From Budorcas taxicolor (taxonomy: Eukaryota > Chordata > Mammalia > Artiodactyla > Bovidae), in NCBI RefSeq assembly GCF_023091745.1, contig NC_068922.1, forward strand, positions 10,124,001 through 10,188,000: DNA of 64,000 bases, read 5' to 3'. The translations under genes were made by a program, and so were the position numbers. Below, one piece after another: positions 22,328 to 33,519 of this stretch; position 1 is the stretch's first letter, and each line of letters starts with the position of its first letter. Below the pieces are notes generated by a model. It ran no database searches and was not told where the DNA came from. It saw nothing but the letters and a program-made list of their open reading frames with translations.

Positions 22328-23161
22328 AGTTCAGCTCAGTTCAGTTGCTCAGTCATGTCCAACTCTTTGCGACCCCATGAATCGCAGCACACAAGGCCTC
22401 CCTGTCCATCGCCAACTCCCAGAGTTCACTAAGACTCACGTCCATCGAGTCCATGATGCCATCCAGCCATCTCATCCTCTGTCATCCCCTTCTCCTCCTG
22501 CCCCCAATCCCTCCCAGCATCAGAGTCTTTTCCAGTGAGTCAATTCTTTGCATGAGGTGGCCAGACTACTGGAGTTTCAGCTTTAGCATCATTCCTTCCA
22601 AAGAAATCCCAGGGCTGATCTCCTTCAGAATGGACTGGTTGGATCTCCTTGCAGTCCAAGGGACTCTCAAGAGTCTTCTCCAACTCCACAGTTCAAAAGC
22701 ATCAATTCTTCAGCACTCAGCTTTCTTCACAGTCCAACTCTCACATCCATACATGACCACTGGAAAAGCCATAGCCTTGACTAGACGGACCTTAGTTGGC
22801 AAAGTAATGTCTCTGCTTTTCAATGTGCTTTCTAGGTTGGTCATAACTTTTCTTCCAAAGAGTAAGCGTCTTTTAATTTCATGGCTGCAGTCACCATCTG
22901 CAGTGATTTTGGAGCCCAAAAAATTAAGTCTGCCACTGTTTCCACTGTTTTCCCATCTATTTCCCATGAAGTGATGGGACCGGATGCCATGATCTTCGTT
23001 TTCTGAATGTTGAGCTTTAAGCCAACATTTTCGCTCTCCTCTTTCACTTTCATCAAGAGGTTTTTGAGTTCCTCATCACTTTCTACCATAAGGGTGGTGT
23101 CATTTGCATATCTGAGGTTATTGCAAAAGCAAACACCATATTCAATCTCACTAATCAACAA
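22328..23161 (-). mobile_element. BovB LINE, 5'-truncated, minus strand
   Basis: The reverse complement encodes the end of the BovB reverse transcriptase: a YADD box altered to YAND, then the C-terminal region. It finishes in the BovB 3' end with its pentamer tail (ttcag units at 22328-22350). Similar repeats tcaagaagaatc (about 22304) and tcaacaagaatc (about 23156) may be its target duplication. It lies head to head with the next BovB. Confidence 0.9.
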
Positions 23162-23171
23162 GAATCAGCAA

Positions 23172-25905
23172 ATTCTAGGAATCAGCAAACTAAAATGGAC
23201 TGGAATGTGTGAATTTAACTCAGATGACCATCATATCTCCTACTGTGGGCAGGAATCCCTCAGAAGAAATGGAGTAGCCATCATGGTCAACAAAAGAGTC
23301 TGAAATGCAGTACTTGGATGCAGTCTCAAAAAAGACAGAATGATCTCTGTTCCTCTCCAAGGCAAACCATTCAATATCACAGTAATTCAAATCTATGCCT
23401 CAACCAGTAACGCTGGAGAAGCGTGAGTTGAACGGTTTTATGAAGACCTACAAGACCTTTTAGAACTAACACCCAAAAAAGATGTCCTTTTCATTATAGG
23501 GGACTGGAATGCAAAAGTAGGAAGTCAAGAAACACCTGGAGTAACAGGCAAATTTGGCCTTGGAATGTGGAATGAACCAGGGCAAAGACTAATAGAGTTT
23601 TGCCAAGAAAATGCACTGGTCATAGCAAACACCCTCTTCCAAAAACACAAGACAAGACTCTCCACATGGACAACACCAGGTGGTCAACACCGATTTCAGA
23701 TTGATTATATTCTTTGCAGCCAAAGATGGAGAAGCTCTATAGAGTCAACAAAAACAAGACCAGGAGCTGACTGTGGCTCAGATCATGAACTCCTTATTGC
23801 CAAATTCAGACTTAAATTGAAGAAAGTAGGGAAAACCGCTAGACCATTCAGGTATGACCTAAATCAAATCCCTTATAATTATACAGTGGAAGTGAGAAAT
23901 AGGTTTAAGGGCCTAGGTCTGATAGACAGAGTGCCTGATGAACTATGGAATGAGGTTCATGATATTGTATGGGAGACAGGGATCAAGACCATTCCCATGG
24001 AAAAGAAATGCAAAAAAGCAAAATGGATATCTGGGGAGGCCTTGCAAATAGCTGTGAAAAGAAGAGAGGCAAAAAGCAAAGGAGAAAAGGAAAAATATAA
24101 GCATCTGAATGCAGAATTCCAAAGAATAGCAAGAAGAGATAAGAAAGCCTTCCTCAGTGATCAATGCAAAGAAATAGAGGAAAATAACAGAATGGGAAAG
24201 ACTAGAGATCTCTTCAAGAAAATTAGAGATACCAAGGGAACATTTCATGCAAGGATGGGCTCAATAAAGGACAGAAATGGTATGGACCTAACAGAAGCAG
24301 AAGATATTAAGAAGAGGTGGCAAGAATACATGGAAGAACTGTACAAAAAAGATCTTCACAACCCAGATAATCACGATGGTGTGATCACTCATCTAGAGCC
24401 AGACATCCTGGAATGTGAAGTCAAGTGGGCCTTAGAAAGCATCACTACGAACAAAGCTAGTGGAGATGATGGAATTCCAGTTGAGCTGTTTCAAATCCTG
24501 AAAGATGATGCTGTGAAAGTGCTGCACTCAATATGCCAGCAAATTTGGAAAACTCAGCAGTGGCCACAGGACTGGAAAAGGTCAGTTTTCATCCCAATCC
24601 CAAAGAAAGGCAATGCCAAAGAATACTCAAACTACCGAACAATTGCACTCATCTCACATGCTAGTAAAGTAATGCTCAAAATTCTCCAAGCCACGCTTCA
24701 GCAATACGTGAACTGTGAACTCCCTGATGTTCAAGCTGGTTTTAGAAAAGGCAGAGGAACCAGAGATCAAATTGCCAACATCTGCTGGATCATCGAAAAA
24801 GCAAGAGAGTTCCAGAGAAACATCTATTTCTGCTTTATTGACTATGCCAATGCCTTTGACTGTGTGGATCACAATAAACTGTGGAAAATTCTGAAAGAGA
24901 TGGGAATACCAGACCAGCTGACCTGCATCTTGAGAAACCTGTATGCAGGTCAGGAAGCAACAGTTAGAACTGGACATGGAACAACAGACTGGTTCCAAAT
25001 AGGAAAAGGAGTACGTCAAGGTTGTCACCCTGCTTATTTAACTTCTATGCAGAGTACATCATGAGAAACGCTGGACTGGAAGAAACACAAGCTGGAATCA
25101 AGATTGCCAGGAGAAATATCAAAACCTCAGATATGCAGATGACACCACCCTTATGGCAGAAAATGACGAAGAGCTAAAAAGCCTCTTGATGAAAGTGAAA
25201 GAGGAGAGCAAAAAAGTTGACTTAAAGCTCAACATTCAGAAAACAAATATCATGGCATCCGGTCCCATCACTTCGTGGGATGGGGAAACAGTGGAAACAG
25301 TGTCAGACTTTATTTTTGGGGGGCTCCAAAATCACTGCAGATGGTGACTGCAGCCAGGAAATTAAAAGACGCTTACTCCTTGGAAGAAAAGTTATGACCA
25401 ACCTAGATAGTATATTCAAAAACAGAGACATTACTTTGTCGACTAAGGTCCGTCTAGTCAAGGCTATGGTTTTTCCAGTGGTCATGTATGGATGTGAGAG
25501 TTGGACTGTGAAGAAGGCTGAGCACTGAAGAATTGATGCTTTTGAACTGTGGTGTTGGAAAAGACTCTTGAGAGTCCCTTGGACTGCAAGGAGATCCAAC
25601 CAGTCCATTCTGAAGGAGATCAGCCCTGGGATTTCTTTGGAGGGAATGATGCTAAAGCTGAAGCTCCAGTACTTTGGCCAACTCATGCAAAGAGTTGACT
25701 CACTGGAAAAGACTCTGATGCTGGGAGGGATTGGGGGCAGGAGGAGAAGGGGACGACCCAGGATGAGATGGCTGGATGGCATCATGGACTCGATAGACTT
25801 GAGTCTGAGTGAACTCCAGGAGATGGTGATGAACAGTGAGGCCTGGCATGCTGCGATTCATGGGGTCGCAAAGAGTCGGACATGATTGAGCAACTGAACT
25901 GAACT
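23172..25905 (+). mobile_element. BovB LINE, nearly full length, plus strand
   Basis: It starts within the apurinic-type endonuclease region (reading ILGISKLKWTGM) and runs through linker, reverse transcriptase, C-terminal region and the pentamer 3' tail. The first part of the endonuclease is missing, so it is 5'-truncated by a few hundred bases relative to a usual 3.2-kb BovB. gaatcagcaa at 23162-23171 and 25906-25915 is a likely 10-bp target duplication. It carries stops and frameshifts (next entry). Confidence 0.95.
23427..25064 (+). pseudogene. BovB endonuclease/reverse-transcriptase ORF remnant
   Basis: This frame is open without interruption, with a first ATG at 23565 giving 499 codons. 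It encodes the rest of the endonuclease (GDWNAKVG upstream near 23500; SDHELL near 23790), the basic linker, and the reverse-transcriptase fingers and palm with motif A as DYANAFD. Upstream the frame is broken by TGA codons at 23301 (a likely CpG decay of an Arg codon) and 23424. Downstream a 7-base loss in the QGCILSP motif near 25026 and a 1-base loss near 25122, just before the YADD box, destroy the catalytic core. It cannot make an active enzyme. Confidence 0.9.
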
Positions 25906-25915
25906 GAATCAGCAA

Positions 25916-26110
25916 GACATAGCAAACTGAAACCACTAAATGATACCACTACACACACTCTAGTATGGTTAAAATTTTGAAGATTGAAAATACCAAATGT
26001 TCAGAAAAATATGTAGAAATCAGTATCAGAGACAGTGCAAACTGGTGCCCTCACTTTGGAAGACCAATTAAAAGCATTTGTAAAGTGGAACATATATCTA
26101 CACCATGACC
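25916..26110 (+). mobile_element. Old L1 fragment (right segment)
   Basis: Resumes the L1 of 21240-22327 with gtatggttaaaattttgaag, and ends in old L1 3' wording. The two BovB insertions separate the parts. Confidence 0.6.
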
Positions 26111-26734
26111 AAGATGTTGGTGTTTCTGTGAGTGCTGAGGAAGCAACATGCACACAAGCATGACTCCCATGTTCTCAGGTCCTGAGTCTCACAGAAGCAC
26201 ACTGAGAGGAATCAGGATCAGGGATGATAAATCTGCTAGATCCATTCTTGTCATTGCCAGCAGGTTCCTTCTGCCTATAATCTTAATAGATGGCAGTCAC
26301 AAATAGGAGCCTCTTGATACTATTTTTGAGGATAATAATGCTTCCAACATTTGGAGCACCATTTCCCTAAGTACTCCAAACGCCCCCCACTGTGTGCTTC
26401 GTGAGCATTCACAGCACTCGGCACTTCAGGTACCTCACCAATGAGTAAGCACTTCAGAGAAGCCAACTTAGGGCAAAAATGATCAGGATTGTTGAACACA
26501 AACACTACGTCCTCCTGGAACACTTGTCAAACATGGTCCCACAAGCAAACAAAAATGTGCTTTCAAACACTCAGCAAAATGAGTTCAACAGCAGACTTCA
26601 GTCTAATTTCATCATTAAGAAGTCAACCAAAATAGTGCTCTAGAGAGGAGAGCCATCACGCTCCATTTCCACCACTCTCGGCGGCCTTGTAGTTCCTCCT
26701 CTGGGCTCCTGCTGAGGCCTTCCAGTTCGCCCCA
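26111..26734. other. Unassigned sequence
   Basis: No gene or repeat recognised. Confidence 0.4.
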
Positions 26735-27065
26735 ACACCAGAGCTATCCAATAGGACTCTTAGTGACGTTGGCAATATTCGATGTCTGTATATTCCAATA
26801 TGGCAACCATGAGGATTGGAGACAAGATGGCAAAGTAGAAGGACCTTGAGCCCACCTCCTCTCACAAACACACCAAAATCAAAGTAACTGCTGAACAACC
26901 ATCAATAGAAAAACACAGGAACTACCAAAAAAAGATATTCCACATCAAAGACATAAAGAAGCAACCACAATATGGCAGCCATGAGTCCCACGTGACCAGT
27001 GACTGAAAAATCACTGAGACCCGTGACTGAGAAATTTTTAAAATTTAACTTTTAATTTAAATAGA
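26735..27065. repeat. Ancient interspersed repeat split by an L1 fragment
   Basis: gctatccaataggactctta, ccaatatggcaaccatgag and the AT-rich end aatttaacttttaatttaaa match a common old mammalian repeat that I could not name. It is continuous if 26814-26985 is removed. Confidence 0.5.
26814..26967 (+). mobile_element. L1 5'-end fragment with target-site duplications
   Basis: The 154 bp read like an L1 5' UTR start: gacaagatggcaaagtagaa, with a YY1-type AAGATGGC core, then ctcctctcacaaacacacc and gctgaacaaccatcaataga. It has no 3' end and no poly(A). Direct repeats caatatggcaaccatgag (26796-26813) and caatatggcagccatgag (26968-26985) flank it. Confidence 0.75.
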
Positions 27066-27443
27066 TACAAACAGTCATGGCTTCCACATCAGACAGCACA
27101 GCAGTGGCTCCCTCACAGCGTTCATAGGCAATGTCCCCAGCAAGACGACCCGTGTCAGCAACACAAATGACAAAATGCATGAAAGTGAGAGTTTGGGTTG
27201 AGAAAAGAGAGAGAGAGATGTGGCCTGGTACTCACAGATCACCTTTTCTTTTTTTCTTTAAGTTTGAAATCTGAATTATTTTTATAATGTTAAATCTGTT
27301 AGAAAAGAAATATTAAAAACAACATATCTTGGAATCAAACCAGCCCTTCCTGTGGTCCCGTACAGCCTGAGGGTCACCAAATTGCAGTCTCTGCACTAGT
27401 TAACTTCCTAGGAGTAGATAAAACTTTGCTCCAACTCTGATTC
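27066..27443. other. Unassigned sequence
   Basis: No gene recognised. A GA-rich run sits at 27206-27220 and a T-rich run at 27245-27260. Confidence 0.4.
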
Positions 27444-28770
27444 TAGAACACTTTCTAACACCACACAAAAAATAAACTCAAAATGGATTAAAGATCTAAA
27501 CGTAAGACCAGAAACTATAAAACTCCTAGAGGAGAACTTAGGCAAAACACTCTCCAACATACATCACAGCAGGATCTTCTATGACCCACCTCCCAGAATA
27601 CTGGAAATAAAAGCAAAAATAAACAAATGGGACCTAATTAAACTTAAAAGCTTCTGCACAACAAAGGAAACTATAAGCAAGGTGAAAAGACAGCCTTCAG
27701 GATGGGACAAAATAATAGCAAATGAAGCAACTGATAAACAACTAATCTCAAAAATATACAAGCAACTTATGCAGCTCAATTCCAGAAAAATAAATGACCC
27801 AATCAAAAAATGGGTCAAAGAACTAAATAGACATTTCTCCAAAGAAGACATACGGATGGCTAACAAACACATGAAAGATGCTCAACATCACTCATTGTCA
27901 GAGAAATGCAAATCAGACCACAATGAGGTACCATTTCAAAGCAGTCAGAATGGCTGTGATCCAAAAGTCTACAAGCAATAAATGCTGGAGAGGGTGTGGA
28001 GAAAAGGGAACCCTCTTACACTGTTGGTGGGAATGTAAACTAGTACAGCCACTACAGAGAACAGTGTGGAGATTCCTTAAAAAACTGGAAATAGAACTGC
28101 CTTATGACCCAGCAATCCCACTGCTGGGCATACACACTGAGGAAACCAGAATTGAAAGAGACATGTGTACCCCAATGTTCATCACAGCACTGTTTATAAT
28201 AGCCAGGACATGGAAACAACCTAGATGCCCATCAGCAGATGAATGGATAAGAAAGCAGTGGTACATATACACAATGGAGTATTACTCAGCCACTAAAAAG
28301 AATACATTTGAATCAGTTCTAATGAGGTGGATGAAACTGGAGCCTATTATACAGAGTGAAGTAAGCCAGAAAGAAAAACACCAATACAGTATACTAACAC
28401 ATACATATGGAATTTAGAAAGATGGTAACGATAATCCTGTATGCAAGACAGCAAAAGAGACACAGATGGATAGAACAGTCTTTTGGACTCTGTGGGAGAG
28501 GGAGAGGGTGGGATGATTTGGGAGAATGGCACTGAAACATGTATAACATCATATAAGAAACGAATCGCCAATCCAGGTTCGATGCAGGGTGCAGGATGCT
28601 TGGAGCTGGTGCACTGAGATGACCCAGAGGGATGGTATGGGGAGGGAGGAGGGAGAGGGGTTCAGGATGGGGAACACATGTATACCTGTGGCAGATTCAT
28701 GTTGACGTATGGCAAAACCAATACAATATCATAAAGTAATTAACCTTCAATTAAAATAAATAAATTTACA
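27444..28770 (+). mobile_element. Young bovid L1, 5'-truncated
   Basis: Sense L1 from the ORF2 C-terminal domain through a G-rich 3' UTR to an AT-rich tail at 28745-28775. It closely matches the full-length L1 at 60100-61300, so it belongs to a related young family. The 3' end is of the type ending ggcaaaaccaatacaatatc plus an A/T tail, unlike the full-length copy. Confidence 0.9.
27682..28417 (+). pseudogene. L1 ORF2 C-terminal remnant
   Basis: Two overlapping frames (27682-27981 and 27878-28417) together cover the ORF2 C-terminal domain and are separated by a frameshift near 27875-27890. The cysteine-rich motif CX3CX7HX4C is visible (CWRGC...HCWWEC). This copy keeps the family's normal ORF2 ending YGI-stop at 28417, which shows that the full-length copy stops early. 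Confidence 0.85.
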
Positions 28771-29603
28771 TTAAAAAAAATCAGTCTCCATCACCTATAA
28801 ATAAAGCCGAAACTCCCAACCTAATACTTGAGGACTTCCCTATTGTGGCCTCAACCGCTCCTCCCAGCTTTCCATGCACCTGACCATCTACTTGTGTTGG
28901 ATCGATCTGGGGACAAGTTCTGCACTTCATCCTCCAGAATGGTTTTCCATGTCCCCTGACCCTTAAATAAAACTCATCTCTTCTCCTAGGAGGCTTACAG
29001 TCTACCTTGCCATAGAGCCAGGAGTCAGCCCTCTTGCCTTTTGGACCAGGTATTAGTCCCTGGAAGCTATCCTTGCACAGCTCTGGTGTGAGGGGTTTGC
29101 TTGGCCTGAAGCAGTTACTTCATGAGTGTTTGTCAAAGTCAGATGGATTGAACAGATATTCCTTCTTCCATCCTTTCACAGTATTTTTCTGAGCTCCCAG
29201 AGACATTGGTGCGTTCAGAACAAACAGGCAATTCAAGGAAAGACAACAAAGCTAACTTAAGACGGAGAAACTTGTTAGAGTTCTTGGTCTCAGTAGCACA
29301 ATCCTTGGGTTTTCACAGCTCAAAGCAGTCAGAGGCTCAGAAGGATAGAAAGCACACCCTAACTCCTCCCAAAATATAAAATGACTCAGTTGATATGTAA
29401 CTACCCCAGAAAAGGAATATAAGGATGGTTATTTTTCCAGAGTAAAGGAATAAAGAATAATTCCAGAGGGAATCTTATTCTTCTTGCTTCATAAACATTT
29501 TTCATGAAAATGTTATTTCTAGTTAAAAAGCAAACATGATTATGGAAGAAAGATAAAAGGAAAAGGAAATGGTAGAAGGAAAAAACAATTACTCATAATC
29601 TCA
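28771..29603. other. Unassigned sequence
   Basis: No gene or repeat recognised. Confidence 0.4.
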
Positions 29604-30059
29604 TTCAGTTCAGTTGCTTAGTCGTGTCCGACTCTTTGCGACCCCATGGACTGCAGCACACCAGGCTTCCCTGTCCATCACCAACTCCCGGAGCTTGCTC
29701 AAACTCAGGTCCGTCGAGTCAGTGATGCCATCCAACCATCTCATCCTCTGTCATTCTTTTCTCCTCCTGCCTTCAATCTTTCCCAGCATCAGAGTCTTTT
29801 CCAATGAGTCATCTCTTCGCATCAGGTGGCCAAAGTACTGGAGTTTCAGCTTCAACATCAGTCCTCCCCATGAACACTCAGAACTGATTTCCTTTAGGAT
29901 GGACTGGTTGGATCTCCTTGCAGTCCAAGGAACTCTCAAGAGTCTTCTCCAACACCACAGTTCAAAAACATCAATTCTTCAGCACTCAGCTTGCTTTATA
30001 GTCCAACTCTCACATCCATACATGACTGCTGGAAAAACCATAGCTTTGGCTGGACAGAC
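29604..30059 (-). mobile_element. BovB LINE 3' end, minus strand
   Basis: Reverse complement of the BovB C-terminal coding region and 3' end: cagttgcttagtcgtgtccg at the left, gtccaactctcacatccata and tgctggaaaaaccatagctt at the right. It is truncated to about 455 bp. The long plus-strand ORF through it is an antisense frame, not a gene. Confidence 0.9.
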
Positions 30060-31021
30060 CCATTATCCCGCAAATAGCAATAAAGAATCCATTAGGCTTT
30101 TCTATAGCTTTTTACTTTTTTCTGATATTCTATTTTTAAATCACTATAATAGGAAAACTTTTCTTATTATACAAATAAATCTTGTTTTTTATAATATAAT
30201 CTTGCTTTTTTATAATTCCCTCCAGTGGATGTACTATGAACCATTCCTCCTTTGTTGGCCATTTAAATTACTTGCAAATTGCATTCCTAGAAATAAAGTT
30301 TAAGGGATATCATCATGCATACAACTTTTTCCATATTTAGAATTATTGACTTAGAAAATATTTTTAAAAATAGAATTCCTGAGGCAAAGAGTTTGAATAT
30401 TTTAATGGTTTTTATGTATAGTGGTAAATGTACCACTTTCATGTGGAAACGTCAGATGTAGAAAACAAATTTAGGGAGAAGAGGGCCTTGAGCTGCGAAC
30501 CAGCACTCCCTTCCTCAGGCTTCTTCACGACCTGCCTGCAGGCCAGCTCACTGCACTGTCCGGTGGAAGCACACCCCCAGGGCTCAGGCCAGTAGAGCTG
30601 TGACCCGCGAACTGGCAGACCTTCCTTTGCCAATCGCTTTTGACTTGTTAAAAATCTTGCCCCTATGACTAAGCCAGAATTTGGCCTCTAGTTATGGTTT
30701 CAAACAGAGTCACAAAATTCAAATCACAAAATCCATGTCTGAGGCTTGTTCTGTCTGCTTTAGTGGGAGGCATAGGAAGTCACACTAGATCAAGTCTCAG
30801 GAACAGAGGATGAAGCGCACGGAGGCTGTGGTGGGCGGATGCTCCCTTCCCCGCCACCTCTGCCTTCTGGTTTGTTCATCCTCTTCTCATTTCAACTGGT
30901 TTAGGAGGACAAGAGAGAGAGAAGTGATCTGGAGAAGCTACCTTTGTATGTTAATAGCCTCTTCAATAACCCTGAGAAATCAGGAAAGTATTCTTTCAAA
31001 CTGGGAACCTAGGATTCTTTT
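30060..31021. other. Unassigned sequence
   Basis: AT-rich from 30060 to 30430, then mixed unique-looking sequence. No gene recognised. Confidence 0.4.
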
Positions 31022-31178
31022 TTTTTTTTTTTTTAAGACATTATTTATTTGTTTTTAATTTTTACTTTTGGCTGTCTCACACTGCATGGAGGATCTTAGT
31101 TTCTCAGTCAGGGATCAAACCCACGCCCCCTGCAGTGGAAGCATACAGTCTTAACTACCAGACCAACAGGGAATTCCT
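31022..31178 (-). mobile_element. CHR-2-like SINE
   Basis: Minus-strand CHR text (gatcttagtttctcagtcag, ggatcaaacccacgccccct, ccagaccaacagggaattcc) with T-rich tail at the left. ctaggattctttt (31009-31021) and ctgggattctttt (31179-31191) flank it. Confidence 0.9.
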
Positions 31179-31191
31179 CTGGGATTCTTTT

Positions 31192-31879
31192 GAACCCATA
31201 TTTATTCTCATCTTCCTATTAAAAAATGAGAGAGTTGGGCTCTTAGATTTAAGCTTTTGCCCAGGAGACTATGAGTATCTTTTCCTTGCCTTTTTCTAAT
31301 TTTGTAAGCTCTGACCAACCTTTTTCTTTTTTTTTTTTTTGTATGCTATGGCCAAACTGTTCTTGACCAATTGATAGAAAAATGTTAGGGAGTCAGGGTC
31401 TTGTGACCTTGCCCTCTGAGTTTTCATGTGCCTTCTAAGTATTTGGCAATACAGATTTTCAGTCCTAGCGCCTTTAGAACCATGATCATCATTACTTTAA
31501 TCCCTCAAAAGCCACTTTTGCTCCAAACTACTTTGCATGTGTGTGTTCTCAGACACTAGCAAGAGAGCTGTAAAGGAGCATTAAGAGAATTATTAAGCAA
31601 GAAAGGAGATCTGATGCACCACTTCCTCTGACAGCCACACCACACTGGATTGAAACAAAGCTTTCAAATTGTTCCCACCTGGTAGCCAGAGCTTGTTGTG
31701 AAAAGTCTGGAGTCTGCTGTGTCTAGACCCATTCTCCCCTTGGTACATTTGAAGGAGGTAGACCAGATGTTCATCCAACATTAAGAAAATGAACCTCCCC
31801 TTACCCTCCTCCTAAAAAAGAATGCAGCTTCAAAAGTATGAAAGGAAACATTTTGCTCTTGACATTTCCTTGGAAAACT
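31192..31879. other. Unassigned sequence
   Basis: No gene or repeat recognised. T-rich run at 31321-31340. Confidence 0.4.
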
Positions 31880-31898
31880 TTCAAGAAGTATGCTGCTG

Positions 31899-32084
31899 AC
31901 GCAAGATACAGCATGCTTGGGGCTGGTGCATGGTGATGAACCAGAGAGAAGTTATGGGGAGGGAGGTGGGAGGGGGGTTCATGTTTGGGAACGCGTGTAC
32001 ACGTGGTGGATTCATGTCAATGCTGGCAAAACCAATACAGTATTGTAAAGTAAAATAAAGTAAAAATAAAAATTTTAAAAAAAA
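31899..32084 (+). mobile_element. L1 3' end, very short insertion
   Basis: Only the last ~186 bp of a young L1: catgcttggggctggtgcat, the G-rich tract, then ggcaaaaccaatacagtatt and an A-rich tail. Perfect 16-bp duplications aagaagtatgctgctg lie at 31883-31898 and 32085-32100. Confidence 0.95.
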
Positions 32085-32091
32085 AAGAAGT

Positions 32092-32226
32092 ATGCTGCTG
32101 CTGCTTCTAAGTCACTTCAGTCGTGTCCGACTCTGTGTGACCCCATAGAAGGCAGCCCGCCAGGCTCCTCTGTCCCTGGGATTCTCCAGGCAAGAATACT
32201 GGAGTGGGTTGCCATTTCCTTCTCCA
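32092..32226 (-). mobile_element. Bov-A monomer SINE
   Basis: Minus-strand Bov-A with its CAG tail read as ctgctgctg at the left and ccatttccttctcc at the right. Outer repeats ttcaagaagtat (31880-31891) and ttcaagaactat (32227-32238) are its likely target duplication. The L1 3' end at 31899-32084 inserted at its edge afterwards. Confidence 0.85.
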
Positions 32227-32238
32227 TTCAAGAACTAT

Positions 32239-32623
32239 AGACCTTATAGAAAGCATGTTAGCAGTTGATAAGTCAGAGGGCATCATCAGAAATGAAAACC
32301 AGAAATCCTAGCTTGTCTCTTTGAGACTGGCTCTGCATTTGAGAGCAGGTTCTGCATCCCAATAGACACTACCTCCTGCAGCCCACACAGGCACCAACAT
32401 GCTTCTGGCCACTTTCTGATTAATCCCCTAAGAAAGGAGAACATGGCTCCTGAGAACACCTTCATCATCACCTTTCCTTTTGAAAGTGTTATCAAAGCAA
32501 AAAAACAAAGCTCCTTCTGGTTCATCACATGGAAGGTGACCCAGAACAAGAAAGAGGAACAATGTAATTCATGGGTTTGACTTTTGCAGGCACTCCTAAA
32601 AAGATCCAGCAATTCCTGTGTAC
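32239..32623. other. Unassigned sequence
   Basis: No repeat recognised. A 108-codon minus-strand frame (32286-32612) has no motif I know and is not supported as a gene. Confidence 0.35.
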
Positions 32624-32820
32624 CTTCCCTGGTGGCTCAGTGGGTAAAGCGTCTGCCTACGATGCGGGAGACCTGGGTTCGATCCCTGGGTCGGGAAGAT
32701 CCCCTGGAGAAGGAAATGGCAACCCACTCCAGTACTCTTGCCTGGAAAATCCCATGGACTGAGAAGCCTGGTAGGCTACAGTCCATGGGGTCGCAAAGAG
32801 TCGGACACGACTGAGCGACT
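32624..32820 (+). mobile_element. Bov-tA SINE
   Basis: Well-preserved tRNA-like head (ccctggtggctcagtgggta, gttcgatccctgggtcggga) and BovB-like tail (ggggtcgcaaagagtcggac). It is followed by a TTCCT-type repeat at 32819-32848. Confidence 0.93.
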
Positions 32821-32848
32821 TTCCTTCCTTTCCTTTCCTTTCCTTCCT
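32819..32848 (+). repeat. (TTCCT)n-like simple repeat
   Basis: About five TTCC/TTTCC units at the 3' end of the Bov-tA, in place of its usual tail. Confidence 0.8.
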
Positions 32849-33214
32849 CACTCACTACTGCAAACCCAGCACTCTGCCCTGGGGAGGCTGGTCTCAATTC
32901 CTCTGCACACACCCTGCTATTCCAGCCAGAGTCCACACTGTTCCTTTCCCAGCTCCTGCTTAAATGGCTGGTTTGAGCCTACCATTTCCTCACCTTGGAG
33001 GCTCAGCCCATGCCCCACAATTTGTGGAGCCCCGTTCATCTTCCCCTGCTCTCAACATCTCTGCGTCCTATAGTTCTGTTTGTCCCAGGATTTGACCTTT
33101 GGCCATGCCCCCTCAGTTTCCCAGCCATGCTAGAAGAACTGTCAGGACAAGAATCAGATCCTAATTTACTATATTTTAATCTTCTGAAAACCTACAAAAA
33201 GTGAAGTTCATAAG
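32849..33214. other. Unassigned sequence
   Basis: No gene or repeat recognised. Overlapping frames run on from the SINE. Confidence 0.4.
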
Positions 33215-33345
33215 AAAGGCTCAGTAAATGTTACTACTGGGTGGAGATGAAAACATAGAGGCAGAGGAGGTGAAAACATCTGCCCAGGAACTGGCAGCTA
33301 AATGACAGAGCCAGTGTGAAAATCTATATTCTCCAGCTCACAAGC
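33215..33345 (-). repeat. Probable MIR fragment
   Basis: MIR-like order of gatgaaaacatagaggcaga, ggaactggcagctaaatgac and agagccagtgtgaaaatcta. Diverged. Confidence 0.45.
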
Positions 33346-33519
33346 CATTGGATTTTCCCCATATAAAGCAGAATTATTTTAAAAGTTCTCAAAATGCAAT
33401 GAATCATCATAGTTGGTTTAAGCAGTTTGACTAAATGACAAAACTTAATAGCTATCTTTCATTGAATACTTGCTATAGACCCGCACTAAGCAAAATCCTT
33501 GCAGCCACTGCTCCCAAAC

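Noticed and set aside
29614..30303. 229-codon plus-strand ORF
   Set aside because: Antisense frame of a BovB 3' end joined to AT-rich flank.
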